Shown here piece after piece: positions 7,646 through 17,423 of a DNA stretch of 64,000 nucleotides. This DNA comes from Psychroflexus torquis ATCC 700755 (GTDB taxonomy: Bacteria > Bacteroidota > Bacteroidia > Flavobacteriales > Flavobacteriaceae): NCBI RefSeq assembly GCF_000153485.2, contig NC_018721.1, positions 3,348,001 to 3,412,000 of the forward strand, in the 5' to 3' direction. The notes under the pieces were generated by a model that was given only the letters and a program-made list of their open reading frames with translations, had not been told where the DNA came from and did not search any database. How positions within the stretch are numbered: position 1 is the stretch's first letter; every line of letters starts with the position of its first letter. The translations under genes and the position numbers were made by a program.

Positions 7646-8764
7646 TTATTCGTTCAGTTTTAAAATCACACCCTTAAAATGTTTACTCTCACTTCCAATA
7701 ATGAAATTTTGCTTTCTTGGTCTATATCGAAATATATTATTTTTATGCTTAGTTTTAATCAGTGCCTCTATAGACTCTTTATAAGAAATAAACTCAGCAT
7801 CAAAAACAATAAGAGTATTAGTACACTCTTCAGGTATTTTAACAGCAAAGTTTGCTTCAGAAGCTGTTTTTGATTTGATTTGTTTTGTAAGACAAGAGTC
7901 TTCAGTTATGATAAGTGTATTTCTTTTAGACGAATCTATGGATTTTAGGCTTTTCAGTCTTACTTTCTCAATAATTTTGGCAAGCTTCAAAATTTGTTTT
8001 ACTAGCTTATAAGATGTTTTATAATTCCTAAAATGCTTTTTATAAAAAATATACATGGCATTATAAAACCTCTTTAAGTAAACTTGATCTTTTGTAGTGC
8101 TTTCTCCTTTAAAATGAACAGCTTGAATTTCGCCAAAGTAATAATTCTTAAAACCTGCTTTTAGTATTCTATAACTTAAGTCGATATCTTCTCCGTACAT
8201 AAAATAATCTTCGTCAAAACCATTAACTTGTCTGTACAAGGAGGTCTTCATAAACATAAAAGCACCAACTAAAATATCGGTTTCTCCTCTCTTATTTTGA
8301 TTTAATTTAAGGTTATAATACTGACTGCAATCACCTAATAATTTCATTAGAGCTACTTTTGGCGTGGGAACATTTCGTTTGCTCTCTTTTAAAAACTCTC
8401 CCGCTCCATCTATCAATTGGACTCCAATAGCCCCTGGATTTTGGAGTTCTTTGTGAAAGCCTATTAGCTTTGTAAAACAATCTTCTGGTAATACAGTGTC
8501 AGGATTCAAAATGCATAAATACTCACCTTTTGCCTGTTCTACCCCTATATTATTTCCTTTGGAAAATCCTAGATTTTCAGTATTTGAAATTAAAATAACA
8601 TCTGGAAAAAATGCTTTGACGAACTTACAGCTTTCATCTTCAGATTTATTATCGACAACAATAATTTCAGCATCTAGATGCTCTATAGCTTTAGTAACAC
8701 TGTCTAAGCATAACATCAAATAATGTGGTACTTTATAATTGAGTATAACGATTGAAAGTTTCAA
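7646..8764 (-). CDS. Glycosyltransferase family 2 (rhamnosyltransferase-like)
   Basis: A GT-A fold transferase of 372 residues. The nucleotide-sugar motifs are visible: IVILNYKVPHYL at the N-terminus, IIVVDNKSEDES, NLGFSKGNNIGVEQAKG, then the DxD-like ILNPDT, and VNGFDEDYFMYGEDIDLSYR as the acceptor/catalytic ED region. It most resembles WbbL-type GT2 enzymes that build cell-surface polysaccharide, a role inferred. No membrane segments. The C-terminal ~130 residues are poorly conserved and lysine-rich. It ends 5 bp from recR in the same orientation, so the two are probably cotranscribed. Confidence 0.88.
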   Translation of the reverse strand: MKLSIVILNYKVPHYLMLCLDSVTKAIEHLDAEIIVVDNKSEDESCKFVKAFFPDVILISNTENLGFSKGNNIGVEQAKGEYLCILNPDTVLPEDCFTKLIGFHKELQNPGAIGVQLIDGAGEFLKESKRNVPTPKVALMKLLGDCSQYYNLKLNQNKRGETDILVGAFMFMKTSLYRQVNGFDEDYFMYGEDIDLSYRILKAGFKNYYFGEIQAVHFKGESTTKDQVYLKRFYNAMYIFYKKHFRNYKTSYKLVKQILKLAKIIEKVRLKSLKSIDSSKRNTLIITEDSCLTKQIKSKTASEANFAVKIPEECTNTLIVFDAEFISYKESIEALIKTKHKNNIFRYRPRKQNFIIGSESKHFKGVILKLNE

Positions 8765-8769
8765 TTGGC

Positions 8770-9393
8770 TTAGTTTTTTAATGAATTTTCAAAAGGGACG
8801 CGTTGAAGAATGCTTCTTCCTAGCGTAATTTCATCTGCGTACTCCAACTCATCTCCAATTGAAATACCTCTAGCTATTGTAGAGGTTTTAAGCGAGTGTT
8901 TTGAGGCTTGTATTTGTTTATAAATATAAAAGTTAGTGGTATCTCCCTCCATGGTACTACTCAGAGCAAAAATTACTTCTATAACTTTTCCAGTTTTAAT
9001 CTTATCAACCAGACTTTCAATGTTCAATTGATTAGGTCCAACACCATCCATTGGACTTATTTTTCCACCCAATACATGATAAATCCCTTTATATTGTTCT
9101 GTATTTTCGATAGCCATGACATCCCTTATATCTTCAACTATACAAATTATAGAATGGTCTCTGCTTTGGTTTGCGCAAATTCCACATAACTCCTTATCTG
9201 AGATATTATGACAACTTTTACATTGTTTCACTTTTGTCTTTAAATCCACCAAGGCTTTTGCAAGATCTGTGGTTTGAGACTGTGGTTGTTTTAAAAGGTG
9301 TAAAGCCAAACGTAGTGCAGTTCGCTTTCCAATACCCGGAAGTAAAGCAATTTCTTCAATTGCTGTCTCAAGAAACTTAGATGAAAAATCCAT
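8770..9393 (-). CDS. recR: Recombination protein RecR
   Basis: RecR forms the DNA clamp that, with RecO, loads RecA at gaps in the RecF pathway. The 207 residues match the family: an N-terminal helix-hairpin-helix ([18 protein letters not shown], residues ~18-35), a four-cysteine zinc finger ([16 protein letters not shown] plus preceding context, ~57-73), and a Toprim domain beginning [15 protein letters not shown] with the conserved acidic residues and [12 protein letters not shown]. Divergent from the SSS symporter gene at 9476. Confidence 0.96.
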   Translation of the reverse strand: MDFSSKFLETAIEEIALLPGIGKRTALRLALHLLKQPQSQTTDLAKALVDLKTKVKQCKSCHNISDKELCGICANQSRDHSIICIVEDIRDVMAIENTEQYKGIYHVLGGKISPMDGVGPNQLNIESLVDKIKTGKVIEVIFALSSTMEGDTTNFYIYKQIQASKHSLKTSTIARGISIGDELEYADEITLGRSILQRVPFENSLKN

Positions 9394-9475
9394 GAGGGCT
9401 AAAATACAATTTTGAGTTTTCTTTTTATAAAAATCTCATCAAAACATTTGTACTTTCGCTTTCCAAAATTAAAGT

Positions 9476-10930
9476 ATGCAGGCTTACCAAATTCTACTCC
9501 TCGTTTTAGCTTATTTTATCGTCTTAATCTTGATCTCTTTTCTGACCAATAAAAGTGGGAATAACAGTGAATTCTTTCAGGCCAATAAACAATCTCCCTG
9601 GTATTTGGTCGCCTTTGGTATGATTGGAGCCTCCCTGAGTGGGGTAACGTTTATCTCCATCCCGGGAACTGTAGAGTTTAATAGCTTTAGTTATTTCCAA
9701 GTGGTATTAGGATATACTATTGGTTATGCGGTTATAAGCTTGGTTCTTATGCCTCTCTATTATAGAATGAATCTGACTTCAATTTACACTTATTTAGAGT
9801 CTAGATTTGGAAATTATGCCTACAAAACAGGCGCCTCTTATTTTATACTTTCTAGAATTGTGGGATCGAGTTTTAGGCTCTTTTTAGTAGCTAATGTATT
9901 GCAACTGATTGTTTTTGATGCTCTCGGTATTCCTTATTACGTGACGGTGAGTATCACTATTTTATTGATATGGCTTTATACGTTTAGAAGTGGAATCAAA
10001 ACTATTGTCTGGACAGATACCTTGCAAACCCTATTTATGCTTATAGCGCTAGGGTTTTCTATATATTATATTTCTGATGCTCTGGAAATTAAAAGTCTTT
10101 GGGGCTATTTAGAGACTCATAATAATTTTCAAATCTTCTTTTTTGAGGATTATAAAAGTTCAGATTTCTTTTTTAAGCAATTTATTTCAGGAATGTTCAT
10201 CGCTATTGTGATGACTGGACTTGACCAAGATATGATGCAAAAAAACTTGACGTGCAGGACACTCAAGGATGCTCAAAAAAATATCTTTTGGTTTACTTTA
10301 GTTTTGACTGTTGTCAACTTTTTATTTCTTCTTTTAGGTCTGCTATTAACAGATTTCGCAGATGTTGCCGGAATTAATGAAATCAAAGATGATTTATTTC
10401 CAGCTATTGCCACCTCTGGTGTCTTGGGAATTAGCGTAGCTATTACCTTTATTCTCGGGCTTATCGCAGCGGCTTATTCAAGTGCAGATAGTGCGTTAAC
10501 CTCATTAACGACCTCTATTAGTATAGATATTTTAGATATTCAAAAGCGATATTCTGAAGCTTCACAAATCAAAGTTCGTCAATACATTCATATTATCATT
10601 TCTTTAGTTCTTATAGCGGTTATGATGATTTTTAAATATGCTGTAGCAGACAAAAGCGTAATTAACAAGTTATTCGAATTTGCGGGGTATACCTATGGCC
10701 CTCTTTTGGGATTATATGCTTTTGGTCTTTTCACAAGATGGAACGTAAAGGATAAATGGGTTCCTGTTATTGCTATACTATCTCCAGTTTTATCTTATGT
10801 TATCAGTCAGCTCAGTTTTACTTATCTTAAGTTTGAATTTGGCTTTTTCATACTGATTTTGAATGGGCTTTTAACTTTTCTAGGTTTACTATTGATTCGT
10901 CGCCAAAAGAACCAAGGTGCAAACTTCTAA
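9476..10930 (+). CDS. Sodium:solute symporter (SSS family)
   Basis: An integral inner-membrane protein of 484 residues with about 13 predicted hydrophobic segments. The SSS signature regions are recognisable: FFQANKQSPWYLVAFGMIGA in the TM1 region, GLDQDMMQKNLTCRTLKDA, and GLIAAAYSSADSALTSLTTS, which carries the paired serines of the Na2 site. Substrate unknown; within the SSS family sugars, amino acids, nucleosides and sialic acid are all possible. Its last 42 bp overlap the dead CoA-binding-protein gene on the other strand. Confidence 0.9.
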   Translation: MQAYQILLLVLAYFIVLILISFLTNKSGNNSEFFQANKQSPWYLVAFGMIGASLSGVTFISIPGTVEFNSFSYFQVVLGYTIGYAVISLVLMPLYYRMNLTSIYTYLESRFGNYAYKTGASYFILSRIVGSSFRLFLVANVLQLIVFDALGIPYYVTVSITILLIWLYTFRSGIKTIVWTDTLQTLFMLIALGFSIYYISDALEIKSLWGYLETHNNFQIFFFEDYKSSDFFFKQFISGMFIAIVMTGLDQDMMQKNLTCRTLKDAQKNIFWFTLVLTVVNFLFLLLGLLLTDFADVAGINEIKDDLFPAIATSGVLGISVAITFILGLIAAAYSSADSALTSLTTSISIDILDIQKRYSEASQIKVRQYIHIIISLVLIAVMMIFKYAVADKSVINKLFEFAGYTYGPLLGLYAFGLFTRWNVKDKWVPVIAILSPVLSYVISQLSFTYLKFEFGFFILILNGLLTFLGLLLIRRQKNQGANF

Positions 10931-11430
10931 AGCATCAATATCAGAAGCTTTCAATTTCTTTTCAACTCTAGATTCTCTGTGTCGGGATTAAAGATGACAC
11001 GCTCTGGTTTAAGCTGGTGTAAATAGTCTTCGTACTCTTTTTGTAAACTCGTGTTGATGTCTAAAGTTACTGTATGAATATCGGTTCCCTTTTGTGGTTT
11101 ATACCAATTTAGACCTATAATGTCGCAATAAGTCGTTTTACCGATACGAATTCGGCATAGGTTTTTTTCGCCTGTATTTTTAATTTCAATTAATCAAAAA
11201 ACCTGTGCTGAGCTACGTCGTAGTATAATTTAATTTATTCATACGGCATTATAAATGTAATTTGGTATTAGTTACAATCTCCACGACACTACCCCGACCT
11301 TTTCGCTTTCCAACAGCTGTCAATTATGTTCCTTCTCCAACAAGGCGAGTATCGCTCTATTAGCATATCGACTACTTTTTTTTGAAGCTTCAATCACTAG
11401 AGTTTTGTAAGTTACTTTAATCAAAATTTT
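10889..11430 (-). pseudogene. CoA-binding domain (YccU-like) protein, split by a MITE-like repeat
   Basis: Two halves of one CoA-binding-protein gene are readable on the minus strand. The N-terminal half (about 11430-11272) gives KTLVIEASKKSSRYANRAIL and, after a frameshift, AVGKRKGRGSVVEIV. The C-terminal half (11096-10889) gives KGTDIHTVTLDINTSLQKEY, then LKPERVIFNPDTEN, then after another frameshift KASDIDALEVCTLVLLAT. The repeat at 11098-11271 sits exactly between VVEIV and the KGTDIHTVT block, where intact homologues are continuous. Frameshifts and insertion make it non-functional. Recognised from the conserved HTVTLYxN and RVIFNPGTEN motifs of the family. Confidence 0.75.
11098..11271 (+). 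repeat. MITE-like repeat, copy 1 (inserted in CoA-binding gene)
   Basis: About 174 bp bounded by inverted termini (TATACCAATTTAG on the left, TAATTTGGTATTA on the right). Its interior shares GACCTATAATG.CGCAATAA, TTTTTCGCCTG and TTTATTCATACGGCATT with copy 2, and ACCTGTGCTGAGC plus GTCGTAGTATAATT with copy 3, the latter in inverted orientation. No coding capacity, so it would have to be moved in trans. Exact ends and target duplication (possibly TA) are uncertain. Confidence 0.75.
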
Positions 11431-11586
11431 GTTTAAAATTATCAGCTTTTGATTACTATTTTGTTAAAGTCTGTTAATAACTGTAACAAACCTTATCTTT
11501 TTGCGTTATATAATTAAGTATTATTATTTGGATTAGTCTCTGATAAAGCTTGTTTGATAAAAGGTGATTTAAAAAATCATCTTTTA

Positions 11587-12069
11587 TTACTTTAAAACAA
11601 CTTGGTCCCCTTTTTTTATAGTGAGTTGGTTGACTTGGCCAGCATTTAATTCCAAAACAAACATTGAAGGAATTTCCGATGAAATATAGTCTTCTGAAAG
11701 TGGTTTAGTATCCAAATTAAAATCAACAATTTCTAATTCTGAATTGAGATAAATCAAATCTAAAGGGATAAACGTATTTTTCATATAGAACGTTTGTCGC
11801 TTTCTTTGATCCTCATATATAAAAAGCATTCCTCGATTAGTCTTCATTTGCTTTCTATGCATTAAGCCAGTTTCCTTCTGGTAATCGCTTTTAGCTAATT
11901 CAATTTCAAAAGTGAAAGGGAGAGTATCCATATCCTTTACGAATTTGAGCAATGTATCTTTTCTGAAAGAAAATGCTTGAGTAAGATCAGTTTCCTTATT
12001 TTTATCTGTCTGGCAGGAGAACAAGGCACCTATGATATTCAAGGCCACTAAAATTTTAAGCTTTTGCAT
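11587..12069 (-). CDS. DUF192 family lipoprotein
   Basis: A 160-residue protein with a lipoprotein signal (GALFSCQTD, Cys at about 19) followed by a DUF192 domain: FEIELAKSDYQKETGLMHR, then GMLFIYEDQRKRQTFYMKN, TFIPLDLIYLNSELEIV and FVLELNAG. The function of DUF192 is unknown; members are small exported proteins. Its start overlaps the end of lgt by 14 bp, so it is translationally coupled to lgt. Confidence 0.85.
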   Translation of the reverse strand: MQKLKILVALNIIGALFSCQTDKNKETDLTQAFSFRKDTLLKFVKDMDTLPFTFEIELAKSDYQKETGLMHRKQMKTNRGMLFIYEDQRKRQTFYMKNTFIPLDLIYLNSELEIVDFNLDTKPLSEDYISSEIPSMFVLELNAGQVNQLTIKKGDQVVLK

Positions 12070-12877
12070 TAGACCTTGAAGAAAAATAAATAATCCCTAA
12101 GCCAATTAAAATCATAGGTAAACTCAGGAGTTGTCCAGTGTTGAATATCCAATCGGCACGATCTGCAACCTGAGGCTCTTTGACGTATTCTACAATAAAA
12201 CGGATGGTCCATAAACTTGCAAAAAAGACTCCAAAAAGAATTCCTTTTTTTTGTTTCAAGTTAGTTTTCCAAAAGAGGAAAGATAAGACGGCAAATAAAA
12301 TAAAATAACAAATGGACTCATACAGCTGAGCTGGATGTCTTGGAAAACTTTCACCAAGCTGCACAAACACAACACCAAAATCGGAAGTAGTGGCTTTACC
12401 TACTATTTCTGAATTCAAAAAATTACCAACTCTTACAAAACCTGCTCCCAAGGATACGGGGACTACAATCCGGTCCAAAATCCAGAAAATAGGTTTTTGC
12501 ATTACCTTTTTGCTGTAGAAATACATACCAATAGCAATTCCTATAGCAGCTCCGTGGCTTGCTAAACCTCTAAAGCCAGTTAATTCAATCTCGGGAACAA
12601 AGCTCACGGGTAGAAAAACAGATAAAGGGTCTTCTAGAAACAATTCGGGTTGATAAAAAATAACATGACCCAATCTAGCCCCAATTAAGGTGGAAAGTAT
12701 GGTGTAAATGAGAAGCTTATCTAGCTTTTCTAAAGAAACCCCTTCTTTGAAGAATATCTTTTTCATGATATAAAACCCAGTCCCGAACGCAATGAGGAAC
12801 ATAAGGCTGTAATATCGAATCATAAAAAAACCTATATCTAGACCTAAAGACGGGTCCCACTGGATAGCATGGAGCAT
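12056..12877 (-). CDS. lgt: Prolipoprotein diacylglyceryl transferase
   Basis: Lgt transfers diacylglycerol from phosphatidylglycerol to the lipobox cysteine of prolipoproteins in the inner membrane, the first step of lipoprotein maturation. The 273-residue protein has about seven hydrophobic segments and the family motifs: YSLMFLIAFGTGFYI, GARLGHVIFY, GLASHGAAIGI, and the signature RVGNFLNSEIVG. HPAQLYES and the C-terminal membrane segment follow. It is directly relevant here because the many SPII lipoproteins of the PUL and neighbours depend on it. Downstream DUF192 gene overlaps its end. Confidence 0.96.
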   Translation of the reverse strand: MLHAIQWDPSLGLDIGFFMIRYYSLMFLIAFGTGFYIMKKIFFKEGVSLEKLDKLLIYTILSTLIGARLGHVIFYQPELFLEDPLSVFLPVSFVPEIELTGFRGLASHGAAIGIAIGMYFYSKKVMQKPIFWILDRIVVPVSLGAGFVRVGNFLNSEIVGKATTSDFGVVFVQLGESFPRHPAQLYESICYFILFAVLSFLFWKTNLKQKKGILFGVFFASLWTIRFIVEYVKEPQVADRADWIFNTGQLLSLPMILIGLGIIYFSSRSNAKA

Positions 12878-12928
12878 AATTCTGTTATTTAAAAAATGCT
12901 AATATAATTATAATTGAAACCTGAGAGG

Positions 12929-13177
12929 TTAATCTTGCTGTTTTTTGGGCTTTGGAACTGGATCATACCCAGAATCTCCCCAAGGATGGCATTTTGAAAC
13001 GCGTATGATACTCAAGTATAAGCCTTTCAAGACACCATGTGTTCTAAAAGCTTGGAAAGCATAATGAGAACAAGTTGGTTGAAATCTACAACTAGGTCCT
13101 AAGAGTGGAGAAAGTATCCATTGGTAAGCTTTTATGAGTGCCAAAAATGGAAAAATTAATACTTTTCGCCACATCAT
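12929..13177 (-). CDS. yidD: Membrane protein insertion efficiency factor YidD
   Basis: An 82-residue protein with the YidD fold: [20 protein letters not shown] then the cysteine-rich signature [15 protein letters not shown] and [14 protein letters not shown]. YidD assists YidC-dependent membrane insertion. It begins 2 bp from the end of cysS and is probably in the cysS-yidD-lgt-DUF192 run on the minus strand. Confidence 0.94.
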   Translation of the reverse strand: MMWRKVLIFPFLALIKAYQWILSPLLGPSCRFQPTCSHYAFQAFRTHGVLKGLYLSIIRVSKCHPWGDSGYDPVPKPKKQQD

Positions 13178-13179
13178 CT

Positions 13180-14673
13180 TTAGGATTTGATCGTAAAGCT
13201 AGTCCCTTCCTTCTGGTCTTTTAACTCCACATCCATTTTTAATAATTTATCCCTTATTTTATCACTTGTTTCGAAGTCTTTATTAAGCCTAGCATGATTT
13301 CTCATCTGAATCATAAATTCAATAAGTTCTTTGAAATCATCTGTATTTGCCTCACTTTTCGAGGTGTCTTCCAAATCTTCGAGTCCCATCACTTCAAAGA
13401 TGAAGTCATTCATGGTTTTCGACAATAGATCAAGACTCTCTCGACTCAATCTTTTATCGCCAGACTTTGCGAGATTAATTTGTTTGACTGCCTCAAATAA
13501 ATGGGCAATAAGAATGGGACTATTAAAGTCATCATTCATCGCTTCATAGCACTTGTCCTTCCAGGTATTCACATTGAAATCTGAAGTTTTTGAAGCTTTT
13601 AAGACCTTTAGAGTGGATAGACTCTCCATCAGTTTTTGAAAGCCTTTTTCTGATGCAGATAATGCTTCATCAGAAAAATCAAGAATACTTCTATAATTGG
13701 CCTGAAGCATAAAAAACCTAATCACTGGTGCTGTATACGATTTGGAAAGTGTTTCATTGTCGCCAGTAAATAATTCTCGGGGTAAAATATTATTCCCCGT
13801 ACTCTTAGACATCTTTTTACCGTTGAGGGTCAGCATATTAGCATGCATCCAGTAGTTTACGGGATCTTTACCCGTCGCTGCCTGACCCTGTGCAATCTCA
13901 CATTCGTGATGTGGGAATTTGAGGTCCATGCCTCCACCATGAATATCAAATTCATCGCCTAGGTATTTAGAACTCATCACGGTACATTCTAGATGCCATC
14001 CAGGAAAACCAATACCCCATGGAGAGGGCCAACGCATGATGTGTTGAGGTTCTGCTTTTTTCCATAAGGCAAAGTCTTGAGGATTTTTCTTGTCAGATTG
14101 TCCCGCAAGTTCTCTGGTATTAGAAATAAGATCTTCAATTTTTCGGCCGCTTAATTTTCCGTAGTGATGTTTTTCGTTATATTTCAGGACATCAAAATAC
14201 ACATTACCATTAACTTGGTAAGCAAGTCCTTTGTCGATAATTGTTTTGATAGTTTCAATCTGTTCAATAATATGACCAGTAGCTGTAGGTTCAATACTAG
14301 GAGGTAGGTTGTTGAATTTTTCAAGAATTTGATGAAAATCAATACTGTATTTTTGAACCACTTCCATTGGTTCTAACTCCATCACTTTAGCTTTTTTAGC
14401 AATGCGGTCCTCTCCCTCTTCACCATCGTTTTCTAGGTGTCCCGCATCGGTGATATTACGGACGTAACGTATTTTATAACCTAGATGCTTTAAGTAACGA
14501 AACACCAAATCAAAAGAAATAAAGGTTCTACAATTCCCTAAGTGAACATTGCTGTATACCGTTGGTCCGCAAACGTACATGCCCACATAGCCTTTTGTGA
14601 TAGGTTGGAAGTCCTCTTTTTCTCCTGTAATGGAATTATAAATCTTCAGGGATTGGTGCTCGTATAAAGCCAT
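13180..14673 (-). CDS. cysS: Cysteinyl-tRNA synthetase
   Basis: A class I aminoacyl-tRNA synthetase of 497 residues charging tRNA-Cys. Visible: zinc-ligand Cys and HIGH-type motif in [14 protein letters not shown] (residues ~33-46), a further zinc-site region [10 protein letters not shown] and HHECEIAQ, and the KMSKS loop [10 protein letters not shown] (~289). The C-terminal DALR-like helical domain covers the last ~150 residues ([19 protein letters not shown]). Start ATG lies 3 bp from the folE stop, so folE-cysS-yidD read as one run. Confidence 0.96.
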   Translation of the reverse strand: MALYEHQSLKIYNSITGEKEDFQPITKGYVGMYVCGPTVYSNVHLGNCRTFISFDLVFRYLKHLGYKIRYVRNITDAGHLENDGEEGEDRIAKKAKVMELEPMEVVQKYSIDFHQILEKFNNLPPSIEPTATGHIIEQIETIKTIIDKGLAYQVNGNVYFDVLKYNEKHHYGKLSGRKIEDLISNTRELAGQSDKKNPQDFALWKKAEPQHIMRWPSPWGIGFPGWHLECTVMSSKYLGDEFDIHGGGMDLKFPHHECEIAQGQAATGKDPVNYWMHANMLTLNGKKMSKSTGNNILPRELFTGDNETLSKSYTAPVIRFFMLQANYRSILDFSDEALSASEKGFQKLMESLSTLKVLKASKTSDFNVNTWKDKCYEAMNDDFNSPILIAHLFEAVKQINLAKSGDKRLSRESLDLLSKTMNDFIFEVMGLEDLEDTSKSEANTDDFKELIEFMIQMRNHARLNKDFETSDKIRDKLLKMDVELKDQKEGTSFTIKS

Positions 14674-14676
14674 GTA

Positions 14677-15354
14677 TTAAAATTTAGTATCTAATTTGAT
14701 ATAGCTGAGAAGTTCTTTCCTCACATCTTCATCTTTAAATTTCCCTCCATATTCACTAGTCACCGTACTGCTTTCAATGTCATTGATGCCTCGACTATTC
14801 ACGCAAAGGTGCTTAGCATCTATAACGCAGGCTACATCTTCTGTCTCAAGAGCTTTTTGCAACTCTTTCACCACTTGCATGGTCAATCGTTCCTGAACTT
14901 GTGGGCGTTTAGCGTAATAATTCACAATTCTATTCATTTTTGAAAGACCAATGACCCTTCCGCTGGAAATATAAGCGACATGAGCCCTACCAATGATAGG
15001 GAGCAAATGGTGCTCACAAGTAGAATATACGGTAATGTTTTTCTCAACCAACATTTGACCATACTTATAGTTATTTTCAAACGTAGACACTTTAGGTTTT
15101 TTATGGGGACGCAAACCGCCAAAGGTTTCGTTTACATACATTTTAGCGACTCGGTTTGGAGTCCCCTGTAAACTGTCATCGGTCATATCCATACCTAAGG
15201 TTTCCATGATTTCATGAACATGGCCTTTTATTTTTTCAATCTTTTCATCATCACTCATGTCAAAAGCATCCTCTCTTATAGGATTTTCGTATGAGGTGGC
15301 TATGTGATTATCTCCTAGTTCTTCAGTTAGATCTTCTTTATTTTGATCGCTCAT
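14677..15354 (-). CDS. folE: GTP cyclohydrolase I
   Basis: Converts GTP to 7,8-dihydroneopterin triphosphate, first step of folate/pterin synthesis. The 225-residue protein shows the family core: NRVAKMYVNETFGGL, the zinc-site motif STCEHHLLPIIGRAHVAYI, GLSKMNRIVNYYAKRPQVQE, and CVIDAKHLCVNSRGI with the second Cys ligand. The ~40 residue acidic N-terminal extension is typical of bacterial members. Followed closely by cysS. Confidence 0.96.
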   Translation of the reverse strand: MSDQNKEDLTEELGDNHIATSYENPIREDAFDMSDDEKIEKIKGHVHEIMETLGMDMTDDSLQGTPNRVAKMYVNETFGGLRPHKKPKVSTFENNYKYGQMLVEKNITVYSTCEHHLLPIIGRAHVAYISSGRVIGLSKMNRIVNYYAKRPQVQERLTMQVVKELQKALETEDVACVIDAKHLCVNSRGINDIESSTVTSEYGGKFKDEDVRKELLSYIKLDTKF

Positions 15355-15483
15355 CTGTCTTGTATAATTAGAATTTGCAAAGATAGGTTTTTTGCCAAAT
15401 TTCTTATCCCATAGGACTTATTTATCGGGGTTTTCGGCTATAAATTAACTAAGCTTTTGTAGTTTTTCTGAATTTGATTTAGA

Positions 15484-15996
15484 TTAAAAATGAATTAAAG
15501 ACTTCACTTTGTCTTTTGGAAGCAGTTGTCGACCTTTTAGAAAGTCGAGTTCAATGATGAAATTGACTTGTTTGATTTCTCCTCCAAGAGTTTCAATAAG
15601 TCGACAAGCTGCTGCTGCTGTTCCTCCTGTAGCTAATAAATCGTCGTGGAGTAAAATCTGCTCTCCTTTTTGAATAGCATCCTGATGAATCTCGATCGTG
15701 TCGCTGCCATATTCTAAGTCATAGGACTGAGAAATGGTTTTCGCCGGTAGTTTCCCAGGTTTACGAATAGGGACAAATCCTACGTCTAGCGCTTTGGCAA
15801 TAAGCATCCCCAAGAGGAAACCTCGAGATTCTATGCCTACGACTTTATCGATAGGTTGACCTTCAAGGCCTTTTATGATTTCTGAAACGGCAAAAGAGCA
15901 CGCAGTGGGGTCGAGGAGTAGGGGTGTGATGTCTTTATAAGAGATGCCTTCCTTAGGGAAATCTTCTATAGTTCTAATATAATTTTTAAGTTCCAT
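15484..15996 (-). CDS. apt: Adenine phosphoribosyltransferase
   Basis: Purine salvage enzyme making AMP from adenine and PRPP. At 170 residues it has standard length. The motifs are FPKEGISYKDITPLL at the N-terminus, VVGIESRGFLLG (hood), RKPGKLPAKTISQSYDLEYG (flexible loop), and the PRPP signature LLHDDLLATGGTAAAA. It stands alone, with the tRNA-Arg promoter region divergent behind its start. Confidence 0.96.
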   Translation of the reverse strand: MELKNYIRTIEDFPKEGISYKDITPLLLDPTACSFAVSEIIKGLEGQPIDKVVGIESRGFLLGMLIAKALDVGFVPIRKPGKLPAKTISQSYDLEYGSDTIEIHQDAIQKGEQILLHDDLLATGGTAAAACRLIETLGGEIKQVNFIIELDFLKGRQLLPKDKVKSLIHF

Positions 15997-16014
15997 GATA
16001 TTTACTTTATAATG

Positions 16015-16045
16015 TTTGGTAAAAGTATAAAAATAAATATATTTG
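16015..16045 (+). promoter_or_regulatory. Promoter of tRNA-Arg
   Basis: -33 TTTG at 16015-16018, a 19-bp spacer, and -7 TATATTTG at 16038-16045: a near-perfect Bacteroidota primary-sigma promoter with the tRNA 13 bp downstream. Confidence 0.8.
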
Positions 16046-16058
16046 CAAACTCAAAACA

Positions 16059-16132
16059 GGCCACGTGGCGCAACTGAATAGCGCATCTGATTACGGCTCA
16101 GAAGGCTGCAGGTTTGAATCCTGCCGTGGTCA
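16059..16132 (+). tRNA. tRNA-Arg (anticodon ACG)
   Basis: A 74-nt tRNA. Acceptor GGCCACG pairs with CGTGGTC, discriminator A. The anticodon stem TCTGA/TCAGA encloses the loop TTACGGC, giving anticodon ACG, which is read after A34 to inosine deamination. T-arm GCAGG-TTTGAAT-CCTGC. CCA is not encoded. A decayed mobile island begins immediately downstream, but I found no direct repeat of the tRNA 3' end further along. Confidence 0.95.
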
Positions 16133-16146
16133 CTTATTTACTACCT

Positions 16147-16174
16147 AAACCCCTCATAATGAGGGGTTTTTTAT
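16147..16174 (+). terminator. Terminator of tRNA-Arg
   Basis: AACCCCTCATAATGAGGGGTTTTTTATTTT: a compact GC-rich hairpin with a T tract 15 bp after the tRNA. Confidence 0.88.
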
Positions 16175-16191
16175 TTTATGTGGCGCCCGAT

Positions 16192-16908
16192 TTAAAAACT
16201 TAATCTTTTCGTTAACCTCTCTCTTACCTTTTGCAAACGTTCAACATAAGGAATAATGGTTGGTGAATTTTTACATTCGATAATCAGAAAGTGGGATTCT
16301 ATCATATTTTTTAAATCTAGAATTTTTTCTCCTGAATTTAATATCATCGTATTTTTAGAAAGATTCTTTCCTTCAAAATAATGCATGAGGTCCATTATCT
16401 CCTTTTGACTTATGTAAGAGGGTTCACTTTCCTCTTCTAAAGAAGTAACAAACAAATCCCATTCCTTAGCTTCTAGTTCAGGGTCGTATAAGTCAGAATT
16501 GAACTCTTTCCAATCCTTCTGGATCAAATAATCTGCTAAATCATTCCCATCGTTTCTCTCTTCTTCTGTGGATACATGTTCTAGGTAATCATATACTTTA
16601 AAGGTTGTATCTGTTAATCGTTCTTCAAAATCCTTTGCTCTATTCGACCAAAGATCAAAAGCCTTGCTTTCTTTGGATAAGTCTGGAAACAAAATAACAT
16701 CTCTTCCTTCTAAGATCTTACACTTTTCAAATTTCAGACTTGAAAGATTATACACAGCTAACCAAATCAAGTCTGAAGGAGTTTTAGGTAAACCAAAATA
16801 CAAAGCTCCGTATATAGCTGTTTTTGGAGCTTCAACTAAAGCTATAGGATTATTTTTAAAATCTTTGAGTAGATGTTCACCAAAAAGGCTACTTATAAAT
16901 CTTTTTTA
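16192..16908 (-). pseudogene. Truncated primase-like/Toprim protein of a mobile element (DUF6371-like)
   Basis: The frame is open from an in-frame TAA near 16908 to 16192 without a credible ATG, so only the C-terminal part of the gene survives. It reads SSLFGEHLLKDFKNNPIALV, then EAPKTAIYGALYFGLP, IWLAVYNLSSLKFEKCKILE and GRDVILFPDLSK. This is the Toprim-like E/D core seen in primase-related proteins (DUF6371/PG0870 type) of Bacteroidota conjugative and integrated elements. An upstream fragment in a neighbouring frame (DFEALKK) suggests a frameshift in the A tract. Family name is from memory; the Toprim reading is the safer claim. Confidence 0.6.
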
Positions 16909-17363
16909 AGAGCTTCAAAATCCTTTAAAGAGAGAAGTGATGATAAATATGCTAAACCAGTTAAAACCACCTTAAATAAGGATAATCGAAGTGATTATTT
17001 TAAAAGATAGAAAGAGAAAAACCTGATTCAACTCTGAATGATTATTACAGGTCTAAAAAGAATTGAATCTATTTATTTTAAAATTAGTTGAGGATCCTTT
17101 TTGTATTTAGCCTGTAAACCCTACTAAAGATATCATAATGTCAGTTTAGGAAAGAATTATATTTTGGAACGGAATTTGTTAATTTATTTTAAAAGTCATT
17201 AATATTATAACTAACTTCTTGTCGATTAAATATCTTAAATAGTCATTACCTTTGATGGAATATTTACTGAACTAAGTAAGAAATTAGAACTGTAAGAGCA
17301 ACAAATATTCCAACTCCAATTGTACAAAATGGATTAATTCAACAATCGTTGATTTGGTAAAAA
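16909..17363. other. Intergenic, decayed island DNA
   Basis: AT-rich, stop-filled DNA between the primase-like remnant and the NTPase gene. A 40-residue frame near 17263-17330 is too short and unlike anything I can name. No RNA or repeat seen. Confidence 0.35.
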
Positions 17364-17423
17364 ATGTTTTTTATGTGGGAGTTGCTTTATAACATTATAA
17401 AAAATCTAAAATCCAAATTAAAA

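Noticed and set aside
17364..17423. The extra 20 codons at the N-terminus of the NTPase
   Set aside because: The extension (MFFMWELLYN..) is hydrophobic and unlike the KAP N-terminus; the internal ATG at 17424 gives a more natural start, though the longer form cannot be excluded.
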